Assembly: GCA_905250115.1 (NCBI GenBank)
Contig: CAJNOI010000008.1
Coordinates: forward strand, 759,822 to 823,821
Source of the DNA: Adineta steineri
Taxonomy: Eukaryota > Rotifera > Eurotatoria > Adinetida > Adinetidae
DNA length: 64,000 nucleotides
Direction of reading: 5' to 3'
Of the stretch, positions 23,553 to 36,033 are shown piece by piece; positions within the stretch are counted from its first letter, which is position 1; each line of letters begins with the position of its first letter. The notes below the pieces were generated by a model, which was given only the letters and a program-made list of their open reading frames with translations, had not been told where the DNA came from and ran no database searches. Both the position numbers and the translations under genes were made by a program.

Positions 23553-24193
23553 ATGGCAGCATCGAAACGACTTCATTCATCATTATTGAATCGTGAAAAA
23601 CATATTTCTACATCTACAAATACCTTCATTGAATCTCTCTTAATACCTAGTACTAGTATTTCTCAAACGACAGAAAATCATTTAGATATTTTAAAAGATA
23701 AAGAAAATTCTCAAGATAATCAACTAGTCGATTTACAACAATTGACATTTCAATTAAAACAACAACAAGATGAAAAATCGAAACTATCTCATGAAACAAC
23801 AACGAACAAATATAAAAATGCAAATATAACAAAGACAGTTGTCGATGAAACACAGAATAATAATGAAGATGATTGGGTATTAACAACTACAAAGAAATAT
23901 ATATATGTAATTTCTCATCTATATATTCAGATATGTCCAGTGGCTGTAGCATTAAGACAAGCCGGTTATAATGTATATAATTTATCTAATTTATATCAGT
24001 TATTCTCTAGTTTTTCTCTTATTAAATAGGTACCACTTAGACCTTCAAAATCATGGCTTGAACGAGGTTCGTAAATATATTGTTATCAATTATTAATATT
24101 TCCTGAGAATACATACGCAATTGCATAAATTTTTTAGATCGAAAGAAACAAGCATTATCACGCCAACGACATACCTCCTACAAAGAAATGTAA
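23553..24193 (+). CDS. orphan protein with Gln-rich coil and conserved-looking basic tail
   Basis: Not recognised. Four exons (23553-23906, 23931-23972, 24030-24066, 24138-24193) join in frame to 162 residues. The first exon codes a Ser/Thr-rich start (MAASKRLHSSLL), a hydrophilic, probably helical Gln/Lys stretch (LQQLTFQLKQQQDEKSK) and an acidic-Trp motif EDDWVLTTTKK. The three short exons code ICPVAVALRQAGYN, VPLRPSKSWLER and DRKKQALSRQRHTSYKEM, which look like a structured or binding tail. The introns are 24, 57 and 71 nt; the 24-nt first intron is suspiciously short, so readthrough there (an in-frame insert of 8 codons) is possible. Direction and splicing are inferred from frame continuity only. 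Confidence 0.5.
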
Positions 24194-27100
24194 TCTTATA
24201 TGTATCATACGAATAAATAGCATGTTAATTGACAGACAGGGTAGAAAATATTAATATAATTCAAACACATCAGCTGTATAAAAGAACTGGAAATTAGTTC
24301 GTCTAGTAAGATGATACCTTATGAACTCTATACTATTATTTTCTATTAAATACAGATTTTGTCTCATAATTCTTACATACGTCACGAAAAATACTTTTAC
24401 TAAATAGATAAAAGAGTATTAGGAAAACATGACTTGTTCCATAACTAATTTCTTGTATTCCCTCAAGGAGAATTATTTACTTAAACAAACAATTATATTC
24501 AGAATTTTAATAAGAAAAAAGCGAATAAAGGTTGGTAGACATGTATATATATATAAATATTCTTTTTTTGGTCACGTTAATTTATTTTTGCTATTGATTA
24601 TTAATCATATGCTATCGTATATACATTGTTTTTATAAAATCTTGGTTAAATCTTAATAAAAGAATATGATATCGTTGCGTCAAAGGAAAAACAATATCCG
24701 GAATAAGAGCTTTTTTTTCTTTCAAGTTTTATCATATGATTCGATGACTTTCATTCGATATTAAATGTTCTTTTATTCGTCACTGTTATTGTTATTATCG
24801 AAAGTCAGCTGCATTCGATACATGATTGGAATTACATATTACGGTAAAGAATATATCTATTCAGAATTTAACAGATATGAGTTATACTTCTTCAAATGAC
24901 TATCATAATTAACTACTGTCTATGAAGAAATAATATGAGCGCAGATGAGTTTATTAATAGTCTTAGATTTCGTATATACTGTCTTTAGATGATAAAGTAC
25001 CTGTTTTGAGAATAGCGCATCTGATCAGATGACGTCGCTAAAAACAGAGATTTTTTCATGCATTAATGGATTATGACAAGAAATACCATATAATCCTTTC
25101 CATAGAGTTTAACATTCTATTTCATATGATATATTCTTCATATCTGTTTCTTTTCATATTCATTCATTCAGAATATCTTATAATATAGACGGATTTATTC
25201 TTATATAGAACGATTCTTTCTGCTACGAAGAGATTTATATAGGTCTATGAGATATCATATTATCTTCTTTAAGTACATCTCCTCAAAGAAATGCCTTCAA
25301 TTATATGTGATAAAGTATAGGAAATATTTTTACTGTGTTATCTAAATATAGATTATAATAAAATGCACTTGTGTAAAATTGTCTAGGCATATAGTCATGT
25401 TTTGTTTGTCCTATCAACTGTAGAAATTAGAATTGACTTATAATGACAATATTTTCGTTAAAAATAATAATTATAGAATATATAATTGAGACTATTCTTA
25501 TTCTTTCTATAAGTCTATCCAGCACTTAACTTTATCAATTGGTTAATAAAATGTCAAGTGTTGAAAAACAATTTTAAACTCTTATTGTGTTTACATATCA
25601 TAAAAGCAAGTTTTTTTAAACTTACATTTACTCAATATTACTATCTGATATTATTGTATTTCATTTTCTGGACTGAATTTTTCAACGTATTGTTTACGAT
25701 TTGCTAAAGCAATAAAATCAGCTTTTTTCATTATCTTTATGTGAAATTCTATTACGTTATATTCTTCCAATTTAAAACATAGTGATATGTCACTATGCCT
25801 AGTTACTTTTCAATCTAGGTAATTTGATTAAGTTTTGCGTGTTTACTATCGTTAGATCTTTCATTAACACATATAGAGAGAAAAAAGCATTTTCTACTTG
25901 GACTCAGATGAACTTTTGATTAATCATCACCTGATTATTTTTTATTTAAAAAAATGACTTGAAAATTAATAGAATAAAATATGATGATTTTATTATGACA
26001 CCAGTATTACAGGATCATTTTTGAAAGTTTACTCGTATTGTATTGAACAAAAATAAGTACGTCATTTGTTTCAGATTCGAAGATAGAATTCATATTTTTT
26101 CTTTGGACTCAAAGACAATCTTGTGTAAGTCGATTATTCTTGTTAAGAAAAGAAGAAGAATACTTTAATGATAGAACTAAACGATATAAAACATAATTAC
26201 ACCTCTTTATATCATATATTAATCGAAGACAAAAATTAAATTAGCAGGTACTTTGTATATATACTATTCATTTGCGACGTGACTATTATGAATATTCAAA
26301 TGAGATGAACGCTACTGTTCGTGACTAAGAGAAGAAAATAAACATGAAATATCCATAAGTAATTTTAATAAAAAAAGCATAAAGTTTGATTCCGCGAATA
26401 ATATACGTAGGATTTTCAATAGTTAAACTCAGAGTATGGGTTAGTGCACAAGTGCATATGACGTAATATGTTATATTTTCTTAGAAAGAGATTATTGTAG
26501 CGCTGCTATGCTTCTAGCTTTTCTCTTGTTTTTGGAAGAAAAGTTGTGTTCATTATCAAAACATTGTTTATTATGAATGAACATGCAAACGTGTCACGAA
26601 TGACAACATAAATAAAAACAGAGTATAATTGTCTCATATATATGACTCTTGATTATTGTTCGAGAAAACTAATTTCAATCATTATTTTACACTTTTCTAT
26701 TTAAATTCACACATTGAAAATAATTAAATTCTAACGATTCTTTTCTTTTCAAATTATCGTCATAGTTATTTGATATATACATGTAAACCTGATACATTTC
26801 TTAATAAATAGATAGTATGTATTAAAATGTTGAGTACTTTTACCTCTGACGCGCTAATCTACTTTCTCTGAGCCAAATAAAGTATCAAAACACCAGCCAT
26901 TGTCACGTATTATGGAAATATAAGAATGTATATCATATCACAAATTATTTTATGTCTGAAAAAACAAAAAAATAATTAGTTCTAGATAATACATAGCGAG
27001 CTATTCAACATACTATTGTAAGATTTATTTTATTCTATTGTATTCAATAGATAAAAATTAGTTTCAATATGAACAACATAACAGCTATTTTTGACGATAT

Positions 27101-28635
27101 AGATTAGACTTATAGAATATCATTTATGTGACGTTATACTAATAAAAAATTAAATATTTTATGTACGTAAAAGTCTTTCATTTTATATTGATACATTTCT
27201 TTTCTTTGATTATTACCTTTATTAGGAATAGATATATATATTATGCATGGATAATGTCACTATGTTTTACAGTTGTACTAGAAATATGTAAAAAAAATGG
27301 CAAATGTCAAGTGTATGTTTTTTCTGTATGTGATAATCTAATTCTATTAAAATAATGATGTTATCCACCGTCTATCCAAGTAGTCGAGGCACTCTTATCT
27401 GAATATATATATTTTTTTATATATATTAAGAAAAAGAGACGTCTTTGTGATAAAGTAGTGATCTACTAAGTGAAAATAGTCTGTAAGAAATATATATATA
27501 TAGGAATGGAAAGAAAAAGAAAGCGATATATATTCTTTGAAATATTACATAGAGCACTACTCATACTGTAGACATATACGTGATATTCAATATGATTGTC
27601 TTAACTATGTTAAATTAATCGATAAAATTTATTTTGGAAAAAAAAGTAAGTATACTGAGGAAAGAAAATTAATAGAATATCAAATTCTTGGTTGTTTGAT
27701 TTAAGCGTGTAACTCATTTTCTTGTATTAATAAACGATTATGCTAAGTAAAAAACTGCAAATTTTATTAGCGGCTTTTTTTCCGTTTTAATCGACATTAA
27801 CTAGATATTATAAAAAAACATCATCATTCTATTCCATTTTTTTCTTCTTTGATATAATAATCGGGTAGCTGTTTACATTATTATCTATTTAAGTATTTTT
27901 TCGCTTTATTTTGAAAAATTTAGTAAATACATCAGATATTCATTTACAGTTTTTCAATTCTAGAACCTTATTTTCCTCAGGTATTACAATGTGCCTTGAG
28001 AAAACTAAGATTAGTCTACGACGGAAAAAGAGAATCTTATCCGTAGAGATAATATGTCACCACACTGAATACAGGAAATTTCTTACTCATTGAAAAAGAC
28101 AATCTGAGAACACTTATCTTAAAGCAGAACTAGTCTGCACATGATGTTGATTTTTATTTAGTTAAAACTTTACACCTGAAATTCTACGTATTTGCTTTTT
28201 TCTCAGATAAAATAATAAAACAACGTATATTTTATTTTGCGTATATTAGTAAAAATATTTATATTTATTTCAGCCAGTCTTTTCTAAGTATCTGATCTAC
28301 TTGTTCTTGTTTTTAATGAGTTGAACTACATTCTATCGCTAAATGTTAGATTATCATATAGTTGACATATCAAAGATGTGTCTTCTAGAAAAGAAAAACC
28401 ATTTTTAGACTATAAATTACGCGATAGAGAAAAGGCTTTACTCATTTTTAATCGTTCAAACTGACGTAGGCGAACAGAGCATGCTATTTAATCTATTTAC
28501 ATAGTGTCTATTGCGTTTAATAAAACGAGAGGTACATGAAGAACATCTTTTTTTTTAATATGTCTTTAAATAAAGGAGATAATATGGAAATCTTTCATTT
28601 TCAGATTTTACATATTATACAGTAGAAAACTAACA
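24194..28635. other. 4.4-kb gene-free AT-rich region
   Basis: No coding frame, RNA gene or transposon recognised on either strand. Contains scattered short open frames without similarity, a TA-rich patch near 27405-27428 and 27491-27502, and, at its right end, a good acceptor (TTTTCAG, ends 28604) 31 bases before the GPCR ATG. It may be the promoter and 5'UTR-intron region of the GPCR gene. Confidence 0.5.
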
Positions 28636-30542
28636 ATGTTAGTCAATGATGATGAACATAAATGTTCATCTATATTTTATAATTCATTTTCGGATCCATA
28701 TTTTATTGAAAAAATTTTACTTATAACATATGCTGTAATATTTGTTATTGGTCTTGTTGGAAATATAATGACAATTGTAATAATTAAATGTAATACTCAT
28801 TTACGTACACCAACTAATTTTTATTTACTTAATTTGGCTATATCTGATCTTATGATATTAATGTGTAATTTACCTATAGAAATGATTGAAATACATTATC
28901 GTGAATGGCCATTATCAGTTATATTTTGTAAATTACGAAGTATATGTGCTGAATTTTTTACCTGCTCATCAATATTAACTATCTTAGCATTTACATGTGA
29001 ACGTTATTCTGCTATTGTTCATCCAATACATTTTCATCAATTAAGTCATTTTCGTCGTGCACAAAAAGTGATTCTTATTATTTGGTTTATATCATTAATA
29101 TTTAGTGTACCATTTGGTTTCCTATATGAAATTGATACACAATCATTTGTTGTAGCATCAACAACAACATTACCATTAATAGATCATTCGAAAATTTTAC
29201 GATTAAATGAAACAATTTTTTGTAAATCATGTGGACCAAAAAAAGATGTAAATAAATTATTATCAATTATTATTATAATAACATCATTTGGTTTTTTTTA
29301 CTTGCCAATGATTATTATTGGAGCTATTTATTTATTTATTGGTAAAGCATTGAATCATGTTAATAAATATGAAAATGCTTCAAATAATATGAAATCAAGT
29401 TCATTGTCATTATGCAATTCTTCTATAGCATCTAAAAAACTAACACCAAATACATCATGTCATTCAATTATAACGCAAAAAGAAACAATGGATACAAAAA
29501 ATCAAAATACTCATCTTGGCTCTTATTCATGGTTAAAAACTCGTGCTCGATGTCAAGCACGAAAAGTTGTTATTAAAACATTAGGTAAATTAATTTACAA
29601 AAATTCATATAAATAGAATCTATCAATAACCAAAAATAGTTTCATAATATGATATATTTAATAAAAACAGAAATTTTATTTAACCACATTATTTTATGAC
29701 CTCTAAAAAAATTAGATTTTTCTTGCGGTATATAACTTACTCTGACATATCACGATAAAAAAACATGTCAGTAATCCTAAAATCTTAGTAAAATTAAATA
29801 ACAGAATGTTTCTATAGATAAGAAAAATTCCTAAGAATAGATATATAATTTTTACTCAGTATACTCGACTATATTCCGAAGATTAAAAATAATTTTTATA
29901 TATTTAGTTGCTGTTGTTATTGCATTTTTTGTTTGTTATGCTCCACTTTATATACAACGTTTACTATTAGCTATTATGAATTTAAATCTCATATCTGATT
30001 CTCAATTATCTGCAAGTGTAATGGCTTATTTATATATTATATCCGGTACGACATATTATTTTGGTTCAGTGATTAATCCAATACTTTATAATGTTGTTTC
30101 AAATAAATATCGACGAGCATTTCGTAATTTATTTTATTGTCGTTTAACGTATAAAACAAAAACAACTACAAAAAATCAACAAAAACTTTTTCAAGTAAAT
30201 CGTTCAAATCATCAACCAATGAATTATCTTATAAAAACATCACCAATATTACAGCACCAAACTTATAATACAAATAAAAAAATATTTTCACATTTTAGTC
30301 AACAACAAAAATGTCAAAACGAGACCTTGCCAATGACAAAACGTCTAATATTATCGAACACTCAATCATCTAGATCTAATTCATCATCGATTAGTTCACA
30401 AAATAGAGAACAATGTCAAACGTATTCTCTTCATTCTAATACATCGTTACAGAAAAAATGTCAAGTGCAGCACACCAATGGAAGACTTTCTTTAAGAAGA
30501 AAACTACTTGGTGGTAGACAGCCAACTGATACTGTTCCATAG
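28636..30542 (+). CDS. rhodopsin-family neuropeptide-type GPCR (neuromedin U/capa/TRH receptor-like)
   Basis: Seven-pass plasma membrane receptor, likely for a peptide ligand. Two exons (28636-29584, 29908-30542) give 527 residues. TM1 has GLVGNIMT (Asn 1.50), TM2 LLNLAISDLMIL (Asp 2.50), TM3 ends in ERYSAIVHP (E-R-Y in place of D-R-Y), TM4 has the conserved Trp in LIIWFISL, and TM7 is SVINPILYNVVS (NPxxY). TM6 reads AFFVCYAPLYIQRL, with Tyr at the usual CWxP Trp. The long third loop includes Ser-rich sequence and the basic run RARCQARK; the C-terminal tail is long, Gln/Ser-rich. ERY and the FxxxINPILYN pattern are frequent in neuromedin U and related receptors. The exact ligand class cannot be fixed. 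The single intron (323 nt) lies between loop 3 and TM6. Confidence 0.88.
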
Positions 30543-31481
30543 TTAGTTACAAAGAGCAAAATATAATCAGGATAATAATGATTGGCATTGGAAGGATGCT
30601 TAATATACAACAATCTAAATAATATATGTCAACAGCAAATGGCGAATATAAAGCAATAAAAACATCTTATTTTCTCGATCTAATCGATGTGAGATTGATA
30701 TTTACAGGCGACTTTATCTCTTTGTACATCTTGACATTCTTTATTATTAATGACGAATATAATAATAATAATAAAAAAAACATCTATTCGTAAAACTATT
30801 GTTCGAAGAATATGTATTTGTTAACTACATATAAATTGTTAATGTAAGATAGAAAGAAAAATTGTTTATATTACATTTAGAAAAGTTAACCATTTGATTA
30901 CAGACAGATATAAATGAGCCAAGTACTTTCATCGATGCAATACAAATAATGATGATTAATTCGATGAATTCTACCGTGAAAATGCACCGGATAAGGTACT
31001 TGTAGGTGTAAGAAATGTAGAAAGTTCTTTGACGGCTCTTCATTTATTATCAATGATCGTTTCTACTTTTTTTTTTCTTTCCGTTCGTTTCCTTTTTTTT
31101 TGCCACTCTTTTGTTGTTCGCACTTGGTTTCCATTATTTCTTCTCATAAAATAATAATACATCGAAAATAAGTAAAACCTATGAGAATAAGAAGAGAACC
31201 ATTATATGACTAGTAGTTGTCATCCAACAAACCAACGAACCCGAGTGCAGTCATTGGAAATGATCTGCTGAATAAGTGTAAAATAGTTAATGTGTGTTGG
31301 GAAAAAAAAAGCTAGTGTATGCACAAAGAGACGAGAAAAAATAGATATAGATAGATAGACAGATATATATAAACGAATAAAAAAGAAAATCCGCCAGTAA
31401 TACTTAGAAATATATATATATACATGTATTTTGTCCTATGTCATTTATAAAATTATTTTAGATTGATGAAAAGATAAAACT
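30543..31481. other. intergenic, possible promoter of KChIP long form
   Basis: About 940 bases after the GPCR stop. Contains A/T-rich and GATA-like short repeats near 31346-31370. An acceptor (TTATTTTAG, ends 31461) lies 20 bases before the KChIP exon 1a ATG. Confidence 0.45.
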
Positions 31482-34400
31482 ATGTCTTGGGTTCATTCAG
31501 CAATAGCGACAACTGATCGACGACCATCTCGTATACTTGAAAGTTGTAAACGATTCTCTCGACGTTTAAGTACTGGCATTACTCGAGCTGTTCGCCGTAT
31601 TCAAGTACCAGGTATATAGATGTATATATATTGTCTGGATTTTTGACAAAGTTTTATATAAGTATAGCTATTGATATATGATGAAGAATATACTTATTTA
31701 CACATCATATACCATAAACAAAATGTCTCGGTCTATTGATCCGTAATAAACTAAATAAGTCGAGTGATGTTCCTCGATTAAGCAAGGAAATACACGCAAC
31801 TAAAATGTGAAAAATAACTTTATTTATCGTGATAATATTTTTGCAGTTGAAATATAATGTAAAAACAAAAATATTCCGATAATATCTGGTTTTTTGATCA
31901 ATTAAATTAGTAGTAAAATAGAATCAACATTACTTATTCAAATACATGTTCTTCTCAATCTCATACATTTTCTACATCTATTATTACCAGTAGTATTTAA
32001 TGCAAACCTTTTACATAATATAATAGAGTAGAGCAATTATGAAAATAAGTTTGAAGAGTTTCTAAGTATGTTGATACTTTATATTTAAGTATGAAATAGA
32101 TTTTTAATTAATTAGAAATACTAAATTCTTCCGATGATTTAAATATTATCTGTTTTTATATTCTTATAATACAATCAAGAGTGAAACTATCTCATATAAC
32201 ACTAATTTATTTATTTTGTTTTATAACAAAAAGATTTTATTTCAAAATAAAATCTATTATAAGCGTATAAAATAATCATTGTTTTACTCTCGATAAATTT
32301 TCTTAAATAAGATACAATTCGATTGACTACTCGGAAATATTTCCGACATAGATGAAGTGAATTCATTGTACTATATAAAGAATGTATATCAATAGTAATT
32401 ATCCTTATAAGAATTTTTGTATAAAGAAAAGAAAAAAATTTTTTTTTGTCTATTCGATTAATTTATATATATTGTTTTCGATAGATTAACATTATTGATG
32501 CTTTTATAAGACAAAATATTAAACATATATATGATCTATAGAATGTGTTTCGTTTATTTAGTAAACATCTGTTTACAATAGAGTAATAATTAGAAGAATA
32601 ATTATGTTGTTCTTGGATTAAGAACATGTTTATTAATATCACTATTCATTTTTCTGATTGATTGTATATGTAAACAATAGAAATTCTTCTAATCAATAGA
32701 TTTTGTATCATACACATAAAGATGTTAGTCGTCAATCTAAGTTGATATAGAAATATTGATTAATTTTTAGATACCATCTCGATTTTGACATGTTCTCTTA
32801 TTTTTGCAATTATATTTGTTTGGATAATTTACATATATTTTATGTACTTACACACGACTACTGAAGATGATGATGATTAAAAAGAGCTAGGAAAATGTCA
32901 TCTTTCATTCTCAGCTTGTCGCGCAATCTTATAATGAAACAGACGATGAGGGAGAAGGAGAGGGAGAGAGAAAAATAAACTAAGAGATTGTGATAGATAG
33001 GTCGTAAGTGTGTGCGTGATGAATTGCTCATAACTGTTTATACATCAGATACCCATGGTGCTTGCCAACAACGATGGGTGCTAATATAGCTGGTTTATCG
33101 CAAGGACAAAATAGTTTTAGTTTTGTTAAACTCAAACGAAATAAACGAGGAGGTATATATAGTTTATTTCTAGTATAAAAAAAATTCTTTTCCTATTATA
33201 TGTTTATAATTAAATAAAGAGCATGCTTCTTTTTTGTTCTTATTGATTAGATTAACAAAAAATTAATAATTCTTTTTTTCCAATTAAGATGCTCGATTGG
33301 ATAGTATTCTTTCAAAAAATTTTCAACATCCACGTTCATTAGATGAAATTGTCAAATGTACACGATTTTCCAAATCAGAAATTCGTCTTTTATATCGAAG
33401 TTTTAAACAAGTATGAATAAAATCTTCTTTTTTTCTTTTTATTATTCAATTTGTTAAAGGATTGTCCAGGTGGAAATGTAAGCGAAGAACGATTACGTGA
33501 AATTTATTTACAACTTTTTCCTCAAGGAAGTAAATAAAAAACATATCAAATCTTATTTATATTTTTTGTATTCCATAGATTCTGTCAAATATGCTCATTA
33601 CCTTTTTTCGGTTATTGATCGAAATCATAGAGGAACTTTTACGTTCGATGTAAAAATCTTTTGTTTTTTTATCATTAATTAAATCTAATTTCAATAGGAT
33701 TATATATTAACATTATCTGTTCTATGTCGAGGAACAATTGATGAAAAATTACGATGGATATTTCGTTTATATGATATTAATGGTGATGGACAATTAACAC
33801 GAGAAGTATTAAAATAATTTTCTAGAATTACATATATTTAGAAACTATTTTTAGAATGTCACCGAAGTAATTCTTTCACTTTATGATCTTCTTGGCACAG
33901 CAGCTCAACCTCGTGTTGATGAACGAGAAATTTTACAACATGTTGATAAGATTTTCGAAGTATGTGCTTAATTTATATATTCGATACAATTATCTGCATT
34001 CTTTCTTTTTTCAGAGTTTTGATCCGATGCAAACTGAAGAAATAACAATGGACGATTTTATCGACTACTGTAAACGGGTTAGTTTTATGACATAAAAAAG
34101 AAAATGTGTCCATAATCAATTGATTAGTAAAAAACCATGTAGACAGATCGATCGATTATCGTTACATCTCAGAGTAATATAAGATTCTCTTTTTCAATAC
34201 TTCGGACATACTTTAGTAAAAAAAATACTGATGGGTCTTATTATTAAACTTACAATTCAGTAATTAAAAACTTACATAGTAGAATAGTTAATATCCTTCA
34301 TACTTACATTGTAAATGCCAAAATTTTTCGGTTAGAATGTTCAAAAAACTAATTCTTTAAGTTCAAAACTCATTATTACTATGTATAAACTCAATAGTTT

Positions 34401-34642
34401 CATTTTTTATATAATAATCTTATTGTTAGCATGTTCTAATATGAAGTCGTTCTTTATAAAATATTCATAGAATTTACACATCACTAACTGCATGGAAATT
34501 TTAATAGATGAGATGACATTTTGTCAACATTCTCGTAAATTGATTATTCCTAGATAGAAAAAAGAAGTCTTTAAAATTTCCTTGTTTTTTTTAGCGGCCA
34601 TATTTGATTGAATCGATACAAGCATTATCATGCTGTGTATAG
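31482..34642 (+). CDS. Kv channel-interacting protein (KChIP/NCS family) with alternative first exons
   Basis: EF-hand neuronal calcium sensor family; KChIPs are cytosolic subunits that modulate Kv4 channels. Long form: exons 31482-31611, 33289-33410, 33460-33529, 33579-33649, 33698-33805, 33855-33959, 34015-34077 and 34595-34642, 238 residues. Short form replaces the first exon with 33074-33152, 221 residues. Core features: [20 protein letters not shown] (the CPxG-type degenerate first EF hand), [17 protein letters not shown]2 [14 protein letters not shown]3 [12 protein letters not shown] and EF4 [14 protein letters not shown]2 and EF4 have poor ligands, so EF3 is the best calcium site. The long N terminus is basic ([15 protein letters not shown]); the short one starts MGANIAG. 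The last exon ([15 protein letters not shown]) supplies the family's C-terminal helix. KChIP versus another NCS branch is a likely but not certain call. Confidence 0.83.
33074..33152 (+). CDS. KChIP alternative first exon 1b (MGANIAG start)
   Basis: Codes [20 protein letters not shown] then KRNKRGG/D and ends at a GT donor in the same phase (1) as exon 1a, so either can join the common exon at 33289. Gly at position 2 with a short small-residue stretch makes N-myristoylation possible, although position 6 is Ala rather than Ser. A short upstream ATG at 33054 opens a 10-codon frame that overlaps this start. Alternative first exons with different membrane anchors are a known trait of vertebrate KChIP genes. 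Confidence 0.7.
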
Positions 34643-34682
34643 AACAAGAAAAAAAGAAACTTTCAATCTTTATTCATCTTTA

Positions 34683-35243
34683 TTAAAATTTATCATCCAT
34701 TGTATAACGATTATTATGCATTCGTTTATCACGGGCAATAACATCAGGTGGATATGGTGTATTTCGATCGAGAACTCTTATATTTCCCACTGGCTTTTGT
34801 AATTGATATTGTCTTTTTTGATGACGTTGATCATATACTCGACTTTCGTCTATTGTTCTTATTGTTTCATTACCTTTATTGTATCTGTAATCTTCTTCTT
34901 CTTCATCTGGATATTTATTTTTGACATTGCGCGGAGAAAAAGAATGCTCATTTATAGAATCCATTGTATTGTAAGGACGTCGTTGTGGTTCGAGCTTTTG
35001 ATTTCGATCACCATTTATAATAGGATATTTTGTTGGCACACGAGAAATCAATGGAGAATGATTAGTGATTGAAACTGATGAACTTATTGATGGTGTTCGA
35101 ATGGGACTAACAGACGTAGTATGACGACATTTTTTACATAATAAAAATATAATAATAATAAAAGCTACAATACATGTTAGACCAGCCCATGATATACAAA
35201 TAAGTACCAGAATAGTTAATAGATCATTATTAAATGATACCAT
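34683..35243 (-). CDS. orphan single-pass membrane protein
   Basis: Not recognised. Intronless frame of 186 residues from the ATG at 35243 (an upstream in-frame ATG at 35333 would add 30 residues). An N-terminal hydrophobic segment of about 30 residues (LTILVLICISWAGLTCIVAF onward, ending IIIIFLLC) is followed by KKCRH, the usual basic stop-transfer, then a 140-residue hydrophilic tail rich in Ser, Arg, Tyr and acidic residues (DEEEEDYRYN). The pattern fits a type III one-pass protein with a cytoplasmic tail. Its stop is only 40 bases from the end of the convergent KChIP coding sequence, so the two transcripts must overlap or share 3' sequence. Confidence 0.6.
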   Translation of the reverse strand: MVSFNNDLLTILVLICISWAGLTCIVAFIIIIFLLCKKCRHTTSVSPIRTPSISSSVSITNHSPLISRVPTKYPIINGDRNQKLEPQRRPYNTMDSINEHSFSPRNVKNKYPDEEEEDYRYNKGNETIRTIDESRVYDQRHQKRQYQLQKPVGNIRVLDRNTPYPPDVIARDKRMHNNRYTMDDKF

Positions 35244-36033
35244 GATCTTGTATTTTATACAATGTTTTATTATATCGTTATTATTTTCTTTTGCTTGTCG
35301 TCTGATAGCTTTTGTCAATATATATAGATGCAAGATTTTTATTGTTTATCGTCATTTGGTAAGATTTTCTTTTTCTTTCTACAGATGAATATATATTTAA
35401 CATAACTATCGTATCCGTTTTCGATTTTATTACTCTTATTGATCATAATCTTTTTAACTTATAAGAGAATAAAAGGTCGATTTTTATACAGTGAAATTCT
35501 TAACAGATTTGATAATAAAAAAATAACCATAGTGCATAATTTACGAAAATCTTTCTTGCAAATAAAGATTTAATCGTTGAAATCTTATTTTTCTCCTAAT
35601 GATAAATTTAATCATATATTAGCAAACCAGATAAGATAAAACTGCATATTTCAGACTAAAGCCTTTTTTATGAGTAAGTATATAGATACAGAATGTTTTC
35701 GATTTGATTTCCAGATACAAACATGTACTTAATATAAGAATAAATAAAAGATTGTTGCCTTAGCGTCAATGAAAAAATGATTCATCAATTCTCATTTATT
35801 TGAATCACTCATACGAAGAAAATAAACTGTTATTATTAACAAACGCATCTTTATCGAGCATATTGAATATCAGTATAGTTTACACTTGAATTAGCCGAAT
35901 CATATGAAAATCTATCATTTTCTTAAATCTATGAAGAAATTATTTTATCTAATCAGCTGCAAAAAAACCGCGCATTATTTATTTATCGAAATATGATTAG
36001 AATCCGAAATTTAAAACTAAATGTCTATTAATA
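35244..36033. other. divergent intergenic region
   Basis: About 790 bases between the membrane orphan (-) and the coiled-coil orphan (+). AT-rich; nothing else recognised. Confidence 0.45.

Noticed and set aside
33053..33083. ATG at 33054 as the KChIP short-form start
   Set aside because: It opens only a 10-codon frame that overlaps the MGANIAG start in another frame. It may be a small upstream frame, not the protein start.
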